DNA of 64,000 nt. Origin: Solwaraspora sp. WMMD1047 (GTDB lineage Bacteria > Actinomycetota > Actinomycetes > Mycobacteriales > Micromonosporaceae). Of this stretch, positions 26,006-34,282 are shown in pieces. Location of the stretch: the NCBI RefSeq assembly GCF_029626155.1, contig NZ_JARUBL010000001.1:2790001-2854000 (forward strand). The letters run 5' to 3'. The translations under genes and the position numbers were made by a program. The number at the start of each line of letters is the position of its first letter. Position 1 is the first letter of the stretch. The notes beneath the pieces were generated by a model. The model made no database searches. It was given only the letters and a program-made list of their open reading frames with translations, and was not told where the DNA came from.

Positions 26006-27316
26006 TCAGCCGCCGGTGGCGGCCTGCTCAGCGGCCGGCACCGGCGCCTCGGCGCCGTGCTGCCGGGGGATCCGCCGGCCGGCGCCGTCCAGTAGCCGCA
26101 TCACCGGGGTGGCGGCGATCCCGTGCACCACCACCGAGACGATCACGGCCAGCCCTGCCGTCGCCCAGAGCAGCTCCTCCTGCGAAAACGCCTCCTGTCC
26201 GGTCGCGTACGCCAGGTAGTAGAAGGTGCCGACGCCCCGGATGCCGAAGGAGGCGATCACCCAGTGCTCGGCCGGCCGGCCCGGCGAGCCGCGCAGCGAC
26301 AACCAGCCGAACAGCGGCCGGACCAGGAAGATCAGGGCGAGCGCCACGCCGACCGCCGGCCAGGTGAGCGGCGCGAGCAGCCCGCTCACCACCGCGCCGC
26401 CGAACAGCAGCAGCAACAGCACCGTGAGCAGCCGCTCGACCTGCTCGGCGAAGTCGTGCAACACCTGGTGGTACTCGTGCGACCGCTCGGCCGCCCGGAT
26501 CGCCCGGGCGGCCACGAACACCGCGAGGAAGCCGTAGCCGCCGAGCACCTCCACCACGCCGTACGACAGGAAGGTGGCGGCCAGCGCCAGGAACCCCTCC
26601 GAGTGGCGGGCCAACTGCAGCGCCTCCGACCGGACCCGGAAGAAGAGCCGGCCGAGCAGCCATCCCACCGCCAGTCCGCCGACCACGCCCATGCCCACCT
26701 TGTACGCGAGGTCAACGGTCGCCCAGGGGCCGACCCAGGACCAGGGCCCCTCCGCCGCGACCGCCGCGGCGGCCATCGCCATCGCCGCGTACACGAACGG
26801 GAAGGCCAGCCCGTCGTTGAGACCGGCCTCGGAGGTGAGCGCGAACCGGACCTCGTCCTCCGGGTCCTCCACGTCGTTGGGCTCGCCGACCTGCACGTCG
26901 GCGGCGAGCACCGGATCGGTCGGCGCCAGCGCGGCGGCGAGCAGCAGCGCGGCGGCCGGCGCCAGGCCGACCCACCACCAGCCGAGCAGCGCCACGGCGG
27001 CGATGGTCAGCGGCATGGCGACGGCGAGCAGCCGCCAGGTCGCCGACCAGCGTCGCCAGCCGAGCGGCCGGTCGATCTTCAGGCCGGCGCCCATCAGGGC
27101 GACGATCACCCCCACCTCGGCGAGGTGGGTGGCGATGGTGGGATGGCTGAGCGGATCCGGCGTCGGGAGGCTGATCGGCAGCGCGAAGACGAGCATGCCC
27201 AGCGCGAGGAAGGCGATCGGCATCGACAGTGGCTGCCGTTCGAGTAGCCGGGGCAGCACTCCGGCCAGGAGAGCGCCCAGTCCCAGCAGCGCGAACGCGA
27301 GGTCGATCGGATCCAC
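26006..27316 (-). CDS. Cation:proton antiporter (CPA1/NhaP-type)
   Basis: A 436-residue membrane transporter with 12-13 predicted helices exchanging Na+ or K+ for protons. Family landmarks are LAAALAPTDPVLAADV (about 130), SEAGLNDGLAFPFV with the ion-binding Asn-Asp pair (about 170), and FGIRGVGTFYYLAYA near the C-terminus. GTG 27316 is best spaced from AGAGG on the minus strand; GTG 27319 is equally possible. The C-terminal tail is short, without a regulatory RCK/TrkA domain. It is divergent from nothing: it converges with the flavoprotein gene and lies downstream of the SpoIIE gene on the same strand. Confidence 0.9.
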   Translation of the reverse strand: MDPIDLAFALLGLGALLAGVLPRLLERQPLSMPIAFLALGMLVFALPISLPTPDPLSHPTIATHLAEVGVIVALMGAGLKIDRPLGWRRWSATWRLLAVAMPLTIAAVALLGWWWVGLAPAAALLLAAALAPTDPVLAADVQVGEPNDVEDPEDEVRFALTSEAGLNDGLAFPFVYAAMAMAAAAVAAEGPWSWVGPWATVDLAYKVGMGVVGGLAVGWLLGRLFFRVRSEALQLARHSEGFLALAATFLSYGVVEVLGGYGFLAVFVAARAIRAAERSHEYHQVLHDFAEQVERLLTVLLLLLFGGAVVSGLLAPLTWPAVGVALALIFLVRPLFGWLSLRGSPGRPAEHWVIASFGIRGVGTFYYLAYATGQEAFSQEELLWATAGLAVIVSVVVHGIAATPVMRLLDGAGRRIPRQHGAEAPVPAAEQAATGG

Positions 27317-27395
27317 CACACACCTCTTCCAGCCCACCCCGCGGGTGGGGAGGTGCCTTACCATTCCCTGCCGGACCCCCGGCTACTCTCGCCGG

Positions 27396-29549
27396 TCAGT
27401 CCGGGCGAGTGGCGTTGCTCTCAGCACCGGTGGACGGGATCAGCATCTCGAACCAGACGGTCGAGCCGCGCACCGTCGGATCGGTGCCCCAGGCGTCGCT
27501 GAGCTGCTCGATCAGGCCCAGGCCGCGCCCCCGGCTGCTCAGCGCCTCGGTCCTGGTCCGGGTCACCGTGCCGCGGGTGCCGCTGTCGGCCACCGACACC
27601 AGCAGCCGCTCCGGGCTCAGGTCGATCTCCACCCGGGCCGCCGTCCCGGCGTGCAGCAGGGCGTTGGTGGTCAACTCGCTGGTGCACAGCACCGCCGAGC
27701 CGATCACCGCCTCGGGCACCTGCCAGGCGTTGAGCTGCGCGGTCAACCAGTGCCGGACCCGACCGGGCGCGGTCGGCTCGGCCGGCACCTCCAGCCCGGC
27801 GGACCGGCTGGGTGCGGTGGCGTGCTCCACCGCGAGCACCGCAACGTCGTCCTCGGTGGCTCCGGGCACCGCGCCGGTGGCCACCGCGCAGAGCGCCCGC
27901 GGGTCCCCGCTCGGCGCGCCGGCGACCGCCTCGGCCAGCGCCGCCAACCCGGCGGAGAGCCCCTGGCGGCGACGCTCCACCACCCCGTCGCTGTAGAGCA
28001 GCAGGGTGTCGCCGGGCCGGAAATCGACGGTGACCGCCACCCGGACGCCGTCCAGGCCCAGCGGCACGCCGGGCGGCACCTCGACGAACCGGGCGGAGAC
28101 CGGCCCGTCGGCGGTCGGCCGGCGCAGCACCGGGGCCGGATGACCGGCACTGGCCACGGTGAGCTGTCCGGTCTCCGGCTCGACCACGCCGTAGACGACG
28201 GTGACGAAGAGCTCGTCGCTGTGCGCCTCGGCACCGAGGCTCTGCACCAGCCGGTCCAGCCCGTGCAGCACCACCGCCGGGTCCGGGTCGGTCAGGGCGA
28301 GCGCGCGCAGCGCGGCCCGGACCTGCCCCATCAACGCGGCGGCCTGCACATCGTGCCCGGCGACGTCGCCGAGGACGACGGCCAGCTGCCCGCCCGGCAG
28401 GGTGAACGAGTCGTAGAAGTCGCCGCCGGCGGCGTTCCCGTCGACACCGGGCTCGTACCGGGCGGCGATCCGCATCCGGGGCAGGTCGGCCAGGTGCTCC
28501 GGCAGCATGCTGCGCTGCAGCAGCTGGGACATGCCGTGTTGGGTCTCGAACCGGCGGGCCCGTTCGGCCGCCTGCGCGACAAGTTCCGTGGAGGCGGCCA
28601 GCAGCGCCCGCTCGGCCGGCGACCAGTCGTGCGGGCGCTGGTAGCCGACGGTGAGCGCGCCGCGCGTCGACGGCGTGCGGATCGGCAACGCCGCCAGTGC
28701 CCGGATCTTCTGGTCGTGCCGGTCCAGCGCCGTGTCGAGCAGCGGTTGGCCGTCGGCGTGGTAGGCGGGCGTGCCGCTGCCGGCCGTGACGATCAACGGC
28801 GCGGGGGAGTCGGCCGGGAACCGGCGCCACAGCGGCGGCAGCCGCTCATCGGCCTCGTCGAGCAGTTCGCCGCGGACCCGGCGGACCACCCGCCAGCCGG
28901 CGCCGTCGTCGACGCCAAAGGCGACCTGGTCGGCGTCGAAGGAGGCCGCGGCGTTGCGCAGCGTCACCCGGGCCACGTCGTCGAGGGTGAGCGTGCCGGA
29001 CAGCGCCGAGGTCAGCTCGCTCAGGCTCTGCAACCGGCGGGTGACCTGGGTGGTCTCGGCGGTCACCGTGAGCATCCCGATCACCTGGCCGTGGGAGTCG
29101 CGCACCGCGGAGTAACCCCGGGTGAAGACCGCCTGCTCGACCAGGCCGGATTCGGCGCGTACCAGCGGGAGCAGGACCTCCTTCTGCAGCTGCGGCTGGC
29201 CGGTGCGCAGTACCCGCTCGATGACGTCGCCCATGCCGGGCTCGTGCCACCCCTCGGCGAACACCTCGGCGAGCGGGCGGCCGAAGGCCGTCGGGTGCTT
29301 GGTGCCGATCAGCTCGGCGTACCCGTCGTTGTAGATCAGGGCCAACTCGGTGCCGTACCCGAGGGCCATCGGCACCGGCGAGGAGAGCAGCAGGTCGACC
29401 ACGGCGTGCAGGGCGGGGTCCCACTGCTCGGGCGGGCCGAGTGGGGTGTCGTGCCAGGCCCGGGCCCCGGCCGGCGGTCCGACCACCGCGGCGACAGCGG
29501 CCGGCGGCGCGGGAGGAGCGGCGGGGATCCGCCCAACGGCGCCTGGCAT
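27396..29549 (-). CDS. SpoIIE-family PP2C phosphatase with sensor and kinase-like domains
   Basis: A 717-residue signalling protein. PAS-like region about 40-170 (LIYNDGYAELIGTKHP), GAF domain about 170-345, PP2C/SpoIIE phosphatase about 360-570 (VDGNAAGGDFYDSF, LGDVAGHDVQAAALMGQV, YSDGVVERR with metal-binding Asp residues), and a C-terminal HATPase/anti-sigma-like kinase domain about 590-705 (LCTSELTTNALLHAG, SRGRGLGLIEQL). Such proteins control anti-sigma-factor antagonists in partner switching, and the sigma-B-type promoters in this window make a role in that regulon plausible, though no direct link is visible. No membrane segment. Confidence 0.93.
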   Translation of the reverse strand: MPGAVGRIPAAPPAPPAAVAAVVGPPAGARAWHDTPLGPPEQWDPALHAVVDLLLSSPVPMALGYGTELALIYNDGYAELIGTKHPTAFGRPLAEVFAEGWHEPGMGDVIERVLRTGQPQLQKEVLLPLVRAESGLVEQAVFTRGYSAVRDSHGQVIGMLTVTAETTQVTRRLQSLSELTSALSGTLTLDDVARVTLRNAAASFDADQVAFGVDDGAGWRVVRRVRGELLDEADERLPPLWRRFPADSPAPLIVTAGSGTPAYHADGQPLLDTALDRHDQKIRALAALPIRTPSTRGALTVGYQRPHDWSPAERALLAASTELVAQAAERARRFETQHGMSQLLQRSMLPEHLADLPRMRIAARYEPGVDGNAAGGDFYDSFTLPGGQLAVVLGDVAGHDVQAAALMGQVRAALRALALTDPDPAVVLHGLDRLVQSLGAEAHSDELFVTVVYGVVEPETGQLTVASAGHPAPVLRRPTADGPVSARFVEVPPGVPLGLDGVRVAVTVDFRPGDTLLLYSDGVVERRRQGLSAGLAALAEAVAGAPSGDPRALCAVATGAVPGATEDDVAVLAVEHATAPSRSAGLEVPAEPTAPGRVRHWLTAQLNAWQVPEAVIGSAVLCTSELTTNALLHAGTAARVEIDLSPERLLVSVADSGTRGTVTRTRTEALSSRGRGLGLIEQLSDAWGTDPTVRGSTVWFEMLIPSTGAESNATRPD

Positions 29550-29678
29550 GACAGCAGCCTAACGGGAACGATCGAATCCGGTTACGGACGGACCCCCGGG
29601 GCGCCGGCGGGCGGATGGGAACGGCGTCGGCGTGCGCCGTTTCGGACCCGAAATCCGAAAAATGCTCTGACCTGGTGG

Positions 29679-29703
29679 GGTTGGTAACAAGATCATGGGG
29701 TAT
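29679..29703 (+). promoter_or_regulatory. Sigma-B-type promoter candidate (GGTT-N15-GGGTAT)
   Basis: GGTT at 29679-29682, 15-base spacer, GGGTAT at 29698-29703, 35 bases before the MscS-like gene. Fits GNNT-N14-16-GGGTA. Confidence 0.5.
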
Positions 29704-29738
29704 GCGGGCGTCGGCAAGTCCATGACAGGAGGGACAGC

Positions 29739-30653
29739 ATGTCCGAAACCGTCGCGGTCAGGCAGGTCGACGTCGGTGACGCCCTGATCGACATGTGGAG
29801 ATCGGTACTTCTATTCGTGCCGCGGGCGATTGCCTTCATCGCCATCTTGGTGATCGGCTGGATCATCGCCCGGTTCGTCGCAAAGATCGTTGATAGGGCC
29901 CTGGAACGGGTCGGATTCGACCGGGCCGTGGAACGTGGCGGGGTCGGCCGGGCGCTGGAGCGGACCAGATACGACGCCAGCGACATCCTTGCCAAGCTCG
30001 CGTTCTACGCGGTCATGCTGTTCACGTTGCAGTTCGCGTTCGGCGTCTGGGGTCCGAACGCGATCAGTGACCTGATCGGCGCGGTCGTGGCCTGGCTGCC
30101 GCGGGCCTTCGTGGCCATCGTGATCGTGGTGGTGGCGGCGGCGATCGCCAGTGCCGTCCGCGACCTGATGACCGGCGCGCTCGGCGGCCTCTCGTACGGC
30201 CGGGTGCTGGCGACCCTGACCTCGATCTTCATCGTGGCGCTCGGTGTGATCGCCGCGCTGAACCAGGTCGGCATCGCCACCACCGTCACCACACCGGTGC
30301 TGATCGCCGTGCTGGCCACGGTCGCCGGGGTGCTCATCGTCGGGGTCGGCGGTGGTCTGGTCAAGCCGATGCAGCACCGCCTGGAGCTCTGGCTGCAGCG
30401 GGCCAGCACCGAGTCCCGGATGATGCGGGAACGGGGCCAGGGCTACGCGGCCGGCCGGGGCGACATGGATCGGCAGATGGCCGATCGGACCGGTGGTCAG
30501 AACCAGCCAGCCGGTCAGGAGTCACCGGCGATGGCGGGAGCCCGCGGTGGCCAGGGCCGTACCCAGGGCAGCGGAGGCCCGCAGTCCGGCGGCTCGGCCG
30601 GCCCGGGGACCAGCGGCGCCAGCCAGAACCGACCGGGTTCGAGTGGTCGGTGA
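29739..30653 (+). CDS. MscS-like small-conductance channel protein (conserved TM helix repeat)
   Basis: 304 residues, with an N-terminal helix (about 22-45, LLFVPRAIAFIAILVIGWIIARF), RALERVGFDRAVERGG, then four hydrophobic helices (about 90-215) bearing the 'TM-helix repeat' pattern (RAFVAIVIVVVAAAIASAVRDLM, VGIATTVTTPVLIAVLATVAGVLIVGVGGGLV). The last 85 residues are Gln/Gly/Ser-rich and disordered. It lacks the beta-barrel MscS domain, so channel activity is inferred only from family. ATG has ACAGGAGGGACAGC upstream, and a stress-type promoter lies above it. Confidence 0.8.
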   Translation: MSETVAVRQVDVGDALIDMWRSVLLFVPRAIAFIAILVIGWIIARFVAKIVDRALERVGFDRAVERGGVGRALERTRYDASDILAKLAFYAVMLFTLQFAFGVWGPNAISDLIGAVVAWLPRAFVAIVIVVVAAAIASAVRDLMTGALGGLSYGRVLATLTSIFIVALGVIAALNQVGIATTVTTPVLIAVLATVAGVLIVGVGGGLVKPMQHRLELWLQRASTESRMMRERGQGYAAGRGDMDRQMADRTGGQNQPAGQESPAMAGARGGQGRTQGSGGPQSGGSAGPGTSGASQNRPGSSGR

Positions 30654-30655
30654 GT

Positions 30656-31117
30656 TCACCCCGCCGCCGGCCGGTCACCACCGGCCGGCGGCGGTCCGCC
30701 GTTGAGCGGGCAAGCGGCCCAGGCCGTCCGGTCCCGGGCGGCCTGGGCGCTGGCCAGCGCGCAGACGGCGACCAGCCGGGCCAGCACCCAGTCCGGGGCC
30801 GACCAGTCGACTGTCGAGCCGTCGAGCGTCGAGCCGTCGTGCTCACGGGTGGTGGGGGGCTGCCAGCCGTGGCTGCCGGCCGCCTCGCGTACCCCCTCGG
30901 CGTAGCCGGCCAGGGCGGCGTCGTGTACCACGCTGCCCGCCGCGGCCAGACTGTCGCGGACCGCCGCGGCGTGCTGATCAATCTCGGCCAGCAGACTCGG
31001 CCGGTCCGCCGCAGCGGCGAGCCCAGCGGTGCCGACCGATTCCATCAGGGAGGTCAACACCGAGCGTGCCGGCCGCACGGCCGGACCCCGGGCACCCCCG
31101 CTGAGCAGCCCATACAT
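30656..31117 (-). CDS. Hypothetical protein, possibly DUF6401 family
   Basis: 153 residues. The N-terminal 80 (SVLTSLMESVGTAGLAAAADRPSLLAEIDQHAAAVRDSL) form helices, and the C-terminal part (APDWVLARLVAVCALASAQA) adds another. The pattern recalls the DUF6401 proteins of actinomycetes, some found beside natural-product clusters, but I cannot confirm it. Convergent with the MscS-like gene, three bases apart. TACTGT lies eight bases before the ATG and no clear ribosome-binding site is present. Confidence 0.55.
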   Translation of the reverse strand: MYGLLSGGARGPAVRPARSVLTSLMESVGTAGLAAAADRPSLLAEIDQHAAAVRDSLAAAGSVVHDAALAGYAEGVREAAGSHGWQPPTTREHDGSTLDGSTVDWSAPDWVLARLVAVCALASAQAARDRTAWAACPLNGGPPPAGGDRPAAG

Positions 31118-31219
31118 GTGACCCGACAGTAGCCAACGGGCATCCCGACCACCTCGTCCGGTCGGTGGGTACCGGCCGGCGGGCGGTCGAATCCGGGTGG
31201 GTCGCGGGGTTGACCCGAA

Positions 31220-31432
31220 CTAGTCCGCCGGGCCGGACTCGGCCGGCTGACGCCGCATCGCGTCGTCGGCGAGGATCACCGTGGCAACCATCAGCGCCAC
31301 ACAGACGCTGAAGAGCCAGGAGGCGTCGGAGACGAGCCGGGCGGAGACGGGGGCCTGCAGGGCGGCCAGCACGAAGCCGACCCACGCCCAGCGGCGCTGG
31401 CGCGCGGAAAGGAAACCGGGAGCCTGATGCAT
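31220..31432 (-). CDS. Small membrane protein (70 aa)
   Basis: 70 residues, with two predicted membrane helices (RWAWVGFVLAALQAPVSA and WLFSVCVALMVATVILA) and polar ends. Starts at ATG 31432, six bases after CAGAAT on the minus strand, with no ribosome-binding site. Frames extending to 31630 add low-complexity sequence. Function unknown; divergent from the MFS gene. Confidence 0.55.
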   Translation of the reverse strand: MHQAPGFLSARQRRWAWVGFVLAALQAPVSARLVSDASWLFSVCVALMVATVILADDAMRRQPAESGPAD

Positions 31433-31614
31433 CCCGAAATTCTGCCCACACCGGGGCGGCGGTGCCGTCAGCCGATCGGACCATTTCCGGGTTGTCTGTC
31501 CGGATAATCGATCTGGTGTCCGGTCACCGTCGGCCCGGTCCGCCGAGGTCGGGCTGCCGGCCCGGGAGCCAACCGGCTGGCGTGCCAGCTGGTGGTACGG
31601 AAAGATCGCCGGTC

Positions 31615-32988
31615 GTGCCGAAAGCCCCACCGTCCACCCGCTTCCCCCTGCTGCTCCTCGCCTACTTCGCCTTCATCAGCCTCGGGCTGCCGGACGGCCT
31701 GCTCGGCGTCGGCTGGCCATCGATCAGCCCCGACTTCGGCGTACCGACCGCCGCGGTCGGCCTGCTGCTGACCGTCAGCACGACCGGCTACCTGATCTCC
31801 AGCGTGGCGGCCGGATTCAGCATCGCCCGGCTCGGCGTCGGCTGGCTGCTGGCGGCGAGCACCGGGATGGCCGGTCTGGCCCTGGCCGGCTACTCCGTGT
31901 CGCCGGGGCTGACCGTGATGCTCGGGTTCGGGCTGCTGCTGGGGCTCGGCTCCGGAGCCATCGACTCGGGCCTCAACGCGTACGCGGCGACCGCCTTCGG
32001 CCCTCGGCACATGAACTGGTTGCACGCCTTCTTCGGGCTCGGGGTGGCGATCGGCCCGCTGATCATGACGACGGTGCTCAGCACCGGCCTGGCCTGGCGG
32101 TGGGGCTACGGCATCGTGGCCACCGCCCAGCTACTGCTCGCGCTCGCGTTCGCCCGCACCGCCGGTGCCTGGGCCAACCACCGGTCGGCCGCGACCACGT
32201 CGACGCGGCAACCGACCGCGGAGCCGGAGCCGACGGCAGGACCGGAGCCGGTGGCAGAGCCGGAGCCGACGGCAGGACCGGAGCCGGTGGCGGGGCCGGA
32301 GCCGGTGGCGGGGCCGGAGCCGGCCGTCGCGCCGGCGCCGCCGGTCGGGCCGGTGCGGATCAAGGAGACCCTCGCGTTGCCCGCGGTCTGGCTCGGTGCC
32401 CTCGGCTTCGCCGTCTACGTCGCGATCGAGGTGGCCGCCGGGCTGTGGGCCTTCCTGCTGCTCACCGAGGGGCGCGGCCTCAGCGCGACGGTCGCCGGGG
32501 TGTGCGTGTCGATCTACTGGGGCAGCCTCTTCGTCGGCCGGGTGGTGCAGGGGTTCGTGGCCGAACGGCTGGGCAGTGCCCGGGTGCTGCGGTGGAGCCT
32601 GGTGGCGATGGTGGTGGGCGCGGTCCTGGTGGCCGTACCGGGGCCGGCGCCGCTCGCGGTGGTCGGACTCGCCACCATCGGGTTCGGCGCCGCCCCGGTC
32701 TTCCCGCTGCTCACCCTCACCACCGCCGAGCGGGTGGGGGCCGCCCACGCCGACCGGACCATCGGCATGCAGATCGGTGCCGCCGGCCTCGGCGGCACCC
32801 TTGCCCCGGCCGGCATCGGCATCCTGATCGGCCGGTTCTCGGTCGAGGCCCTCGGCCCGTCGCTTGTCGTCCTCACGGTGGTGCTGCTCGCCCTGCACGC
32901 CAGCGGCGGCCGGCGGACCCGGCCCGCCGGCCCGGCTGGCGACGGGGATCAGTTGGGGCCGGTACGACCCGTGGTGGAGGGTCGGTAG
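31615..32988 (+). CDS. MFS transporter
   Basis: A 457-residue major facilitator with 12 predicted helices in two halves. The first half has FISLGLPDGLLGVGWP, GSGAIDSGLNAYAATAFGPRHMNWLHAFFGLG; the second begins at about 250. This is like fucose/glucose permease-type MFS proteins, which share the 'G-x-D-x-x-N' helix. The cytoplasmic loop between halves (about 200-240) is an unusual Glu-Pro-(Val/Thr)-Ala-Gly-Pro repeat. GTG 31615 is chosen because homology-like sequence begins at RFPLLLLAYF; GTG 31516, seven bases after GATAAT, is an alternative leaderless start. Substrate unknown. Confidence 0.8.
   Translation: MPKAPPSTRFPLLLLAYFAFISLGLPDGLLGVGWPSISPDFGVPTAAVGLLLTVSTTGYLISSVAAGFSIARLGVGWLLAASTGMAGLALAGYSVSPGLTVMLGFGLLLGLGSGAIDSGLNAYAATAFGPRHMNWLHAFFGLGVAIGPLIMTTVLSTGLAWRWGYGIVATAQLLLALAFARTAGAWANHRSAATTSTRQPTAEPEPTAGPEPVAEPEPTAGPEPVAGPEPVAGPEPAVAPAPPVGPVRIKETLALPAVWLGALGFAVYVAIEVAAGLWAFLLLTEGRGLSATVAGVCVSIYWGSLFVGRVVQGFVAERLGSARVLRWSLVAMVVGAVLVAVPGPAPLAVVGLATIGFGAAPVFPLLTLTTAERVGAAHADRTIGMQIGAAGLGGTLAPAGIGILIGRFSVEALGPSLVVLTVVLLALHASGGRRTRPAGPAGDGDQLGPVRPVVEGR
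32215..32330 (+). repeat. In-frame 18-bp repeat (EPxAGP array) in the MFS central loop
   Basis: Six to seven copies of 'ggagccggtggcagg'-like units of 18 bases encode alternating E-P-T-A-G-P and E-P-V-A-G-P. It is confined to the loop between transmembrane helices 6 and 7. Confidence 0.85.
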
Positions 32989-33227
32989 CGGCGCTGGTTG
33001 TCGGTCATCTCCCGGCCGCCGTCCGTACCGTGGCCGGCCGGCGGCGTGTCGGCGGGCTCCGCGCCGTGCCCGAAGGCCGACTCGGCACCGGCGTCGCTGC
33101 CGGTCACGTCGTCCACCTCGCCGTCGGAGGCGGCGGCGCCCATCGCCCGCTCCAACTCGCTCAGCGGCAACCGTTCCTCGTCCCGCCAGGCGCGTTCCTG
33201 GCCGTCGTCCATCCGGTTCTCGGTCAT
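32949..33227 (-). CDS. Small acidic hypothetical protein (92 aa)
   Basis: 92 residues, strongly acidic and polar (MTENRMDDGQERAWRDEE, SDGEVDDVTGSDAGAE), probably disordered. No family recognised. Its 3' end overlaps the convergent MFS gene by 40 bases. The start ATG 33227 lies ten bases after a GTTT-N15-GGGTAC promoter on the minus strand. Together with the DUF2795 and SRPBCC genes upstream it forms a minus-strand set of stress-type genes. Confidence 0.6.
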   Translation of the reverse strand: MTENRMDDGQERAWRDEERLPLSELERAMGAAASDGEVDDVTGSDAGAESAFGHGAEPADTPPAGHGTDGGREMTDNQRRYRPSTTGRTGPN

Positions 33228-33236
33228 CCCCCTGGC

Positions 33237-33261
33237 GTACCCGGCGGGCATTCGCCGAAAC
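33237..33261 (-). promoter_or_regulatory. Sigma-B-type promoter candidate (GTTT-N15-GGGTAC)
   Basis: On the minus strand: GTTT (33261-33258), 15-base spacer, GGGTAC (33242-33237), nine bases before ATG 33227. Exact match to GNNT-N14-16-GGGTA. Confidence 0.6.
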
Positions 33262-33326
33262 GCCGGCGCGGCGACCCCCCGGGTGTTCCGGGACGGCCGC
33301 CGCGCCGGTGGTGGTGCCGGGCGGGC

Positions 33327-33788
33327 CTACGGCTGGGGCCGGTCCACCTGGCCGCGCCAGGCGCCGGTCTCGGCGCCGCGGCTCTCGATGAACTCCTTGA
33401 ACCGCTTGAGGTCGCCCTTTGTGGTCCGGTCCACCACGCCGAGCTTGTCGCCGGCCTGTTCGGCGACGCCGTGCGGCTCGAACTCCATCTGCAACGTCAC
33501 CCGGGTGTGCTGCTCGTCCAGCCGGTGGAAGGTGACCACCCCGGCCTGCTTGGTGCCGCCGGTGGACGTCCACGCCACCCGCTCGTCGGGCAGCTGCTCG
33601 GTGATCTGCGCGTCGAACTCCCGCTTCACCCCGGCGATGTCCACCGTCCAGTGGGTCATCGTGTCGGAGATCTGGCGGACCTCCTGCACCCCGGACATGA
33701 ACTGGGGAAACTCCTCGAACTGGGTCCACTGGTCGTACGCGGTCCGGACTGGCACCGCCACGTCAACGGATTCGGTCACTGCGCCCAT
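33327..33788 (-). CDS. SRPBCC family protein (polyketide cyclase/dehydrase-like)
   Basis: 153 residues with the START/Bet v1 helix-grip pattern: VTESVDVAVPVRTAYDQWTQFEEFPQFMSGVQEVRQ, MTHWTVDIAG, VAWTSTGG, HTRVTLQMEFEPHG and a long C-terminal helix DLKRFKEFIESRG. Members of this Coxiella-to-actinobacteria subgroup bind lipids or hydrophobic ligands; here the function is unknown. A good ribosome-binding site (AAGGAGGAAGTGCC) precedes the ATG. It follows the DUF2795 gene by 46 bases, probably in one transcript. Confidence 0.88.
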   Translation of the reverse strand: MGAVTESVDVAVPVRTAYDQWTQFEEFPQFMSGVQEVRQISDTMTHWTVDIAGVKREFDAQITEQLPDERVAWTSTGGTKQAGVVTFHRLDEQHTRVTLQMEFEPHGVAEQAGDKLGVVDRTTKGDLKRFKEFIESRGAETGAWRGQVDRPQP

Positions 33789-33834
33789 GGCACTTCCTCC
33801 TTGATCTGTCGCCGGTCGGCCGGATCGCGGCCGG

Positions 33835-34245
33835 TCACCAGCGGTGTGTCTCGTTCGGGTGTCCCAACGCGGCCCACACGTCGGAGACCGTCTCGTATTC
33901 GGTGCCGTCGGGTAGCCGGTCCAGCTGCGTCAGCACATCGTCGGGGGCTTCGTTCTCCTCGGCGCTGCGGCGCAGTGCGGTCCGGTCACCGGGCAGTGCC
34001 GAGAGGCTGATGAACCGCCCGAGTCGGCTGCGCTGTTCGACCTCCTCCGGGGTCATCCCCTGCGGCACACCGATGCGGGTGTCGCCGGTCGGGACCACGG
34101 TCGGCTCCGGTTGGTCCTCACCGGGCGGTTCCGGCTGGCGCCACTCCTCGACCCGGGAGCCGGCGGTGCCGTGCACCGTTCCCTCGACCTCCCGGCTCAT
34201 CTCGTCGTCCAGCCGCGGTCCGTGCTTGCTGTTGCCACGTTCCAT
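33835..34245 (-). CDS. DUF2795 domain-containing protein
   Basis: 136 residues. The first 75 are charged and flexible (MERGNSKHGPRLDDEMSREVEG); the DUF2795-like helical part follows (EEVEQRSRLGRFISLSALPGDRTALRRSAEENEAPDDVLTQLDRLPDGTEYETVSDVWAALG). Proteins of this family accompany stress genes in actinobacteria; function unknown. ATG 34245 is only ten bases from the -10 of a GTTT-N15-GGGTAG promoter, so the leader is very short or absent. Longer frames to 34341 are unsupported. Confidence 0.85.
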   Translation of the reverse strand: MERGNSKHGPRLDDEMSREVEGTVHGTAGSRVEEWRQPEPPGEDQPEPTVVPTGDTRIGVPQGMTPEEVEQRSRLGRFISLSALPGDRTALRRSAEENEAPDDVLTQLDRLPDGTEYETVSDVWAALGHPNETHRW

Positions 34246-34255
34246 GTCTATTGCG

Positions 34256-34280
34256 CTACCCGGGGGTGGAGTGGCTAAAC
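34256..34280 (-). promoter_or_regulatory. Sigma-B-type promoter candidate (GTTT-N15-GGGTAG)
   Basis: On the minus strand: GTTT (34280-34277), 15-base spacer, GGGTAG (34261-34256), ten bases before the DUF2795 start and just past the BrkB stop. It could drive DUF2795, SRPBCC and the acidic protein. Confidence 0.65.
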
Positions 34281-34282
34281 GC

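Noticed and set aside
26574-29687. 1037-residue plus-strand frame
   Set aside because: It runs antisense through the antiporter and SpoIIE genes, whose conserved motifs are clear on the other strand.
30350-30660. Second MscS domain at the end of the 29739 gene
   Set aside because: The tail is a Gln/Gly/Ser-rich low-complexity stretch without the MscS beta-domain motifs.
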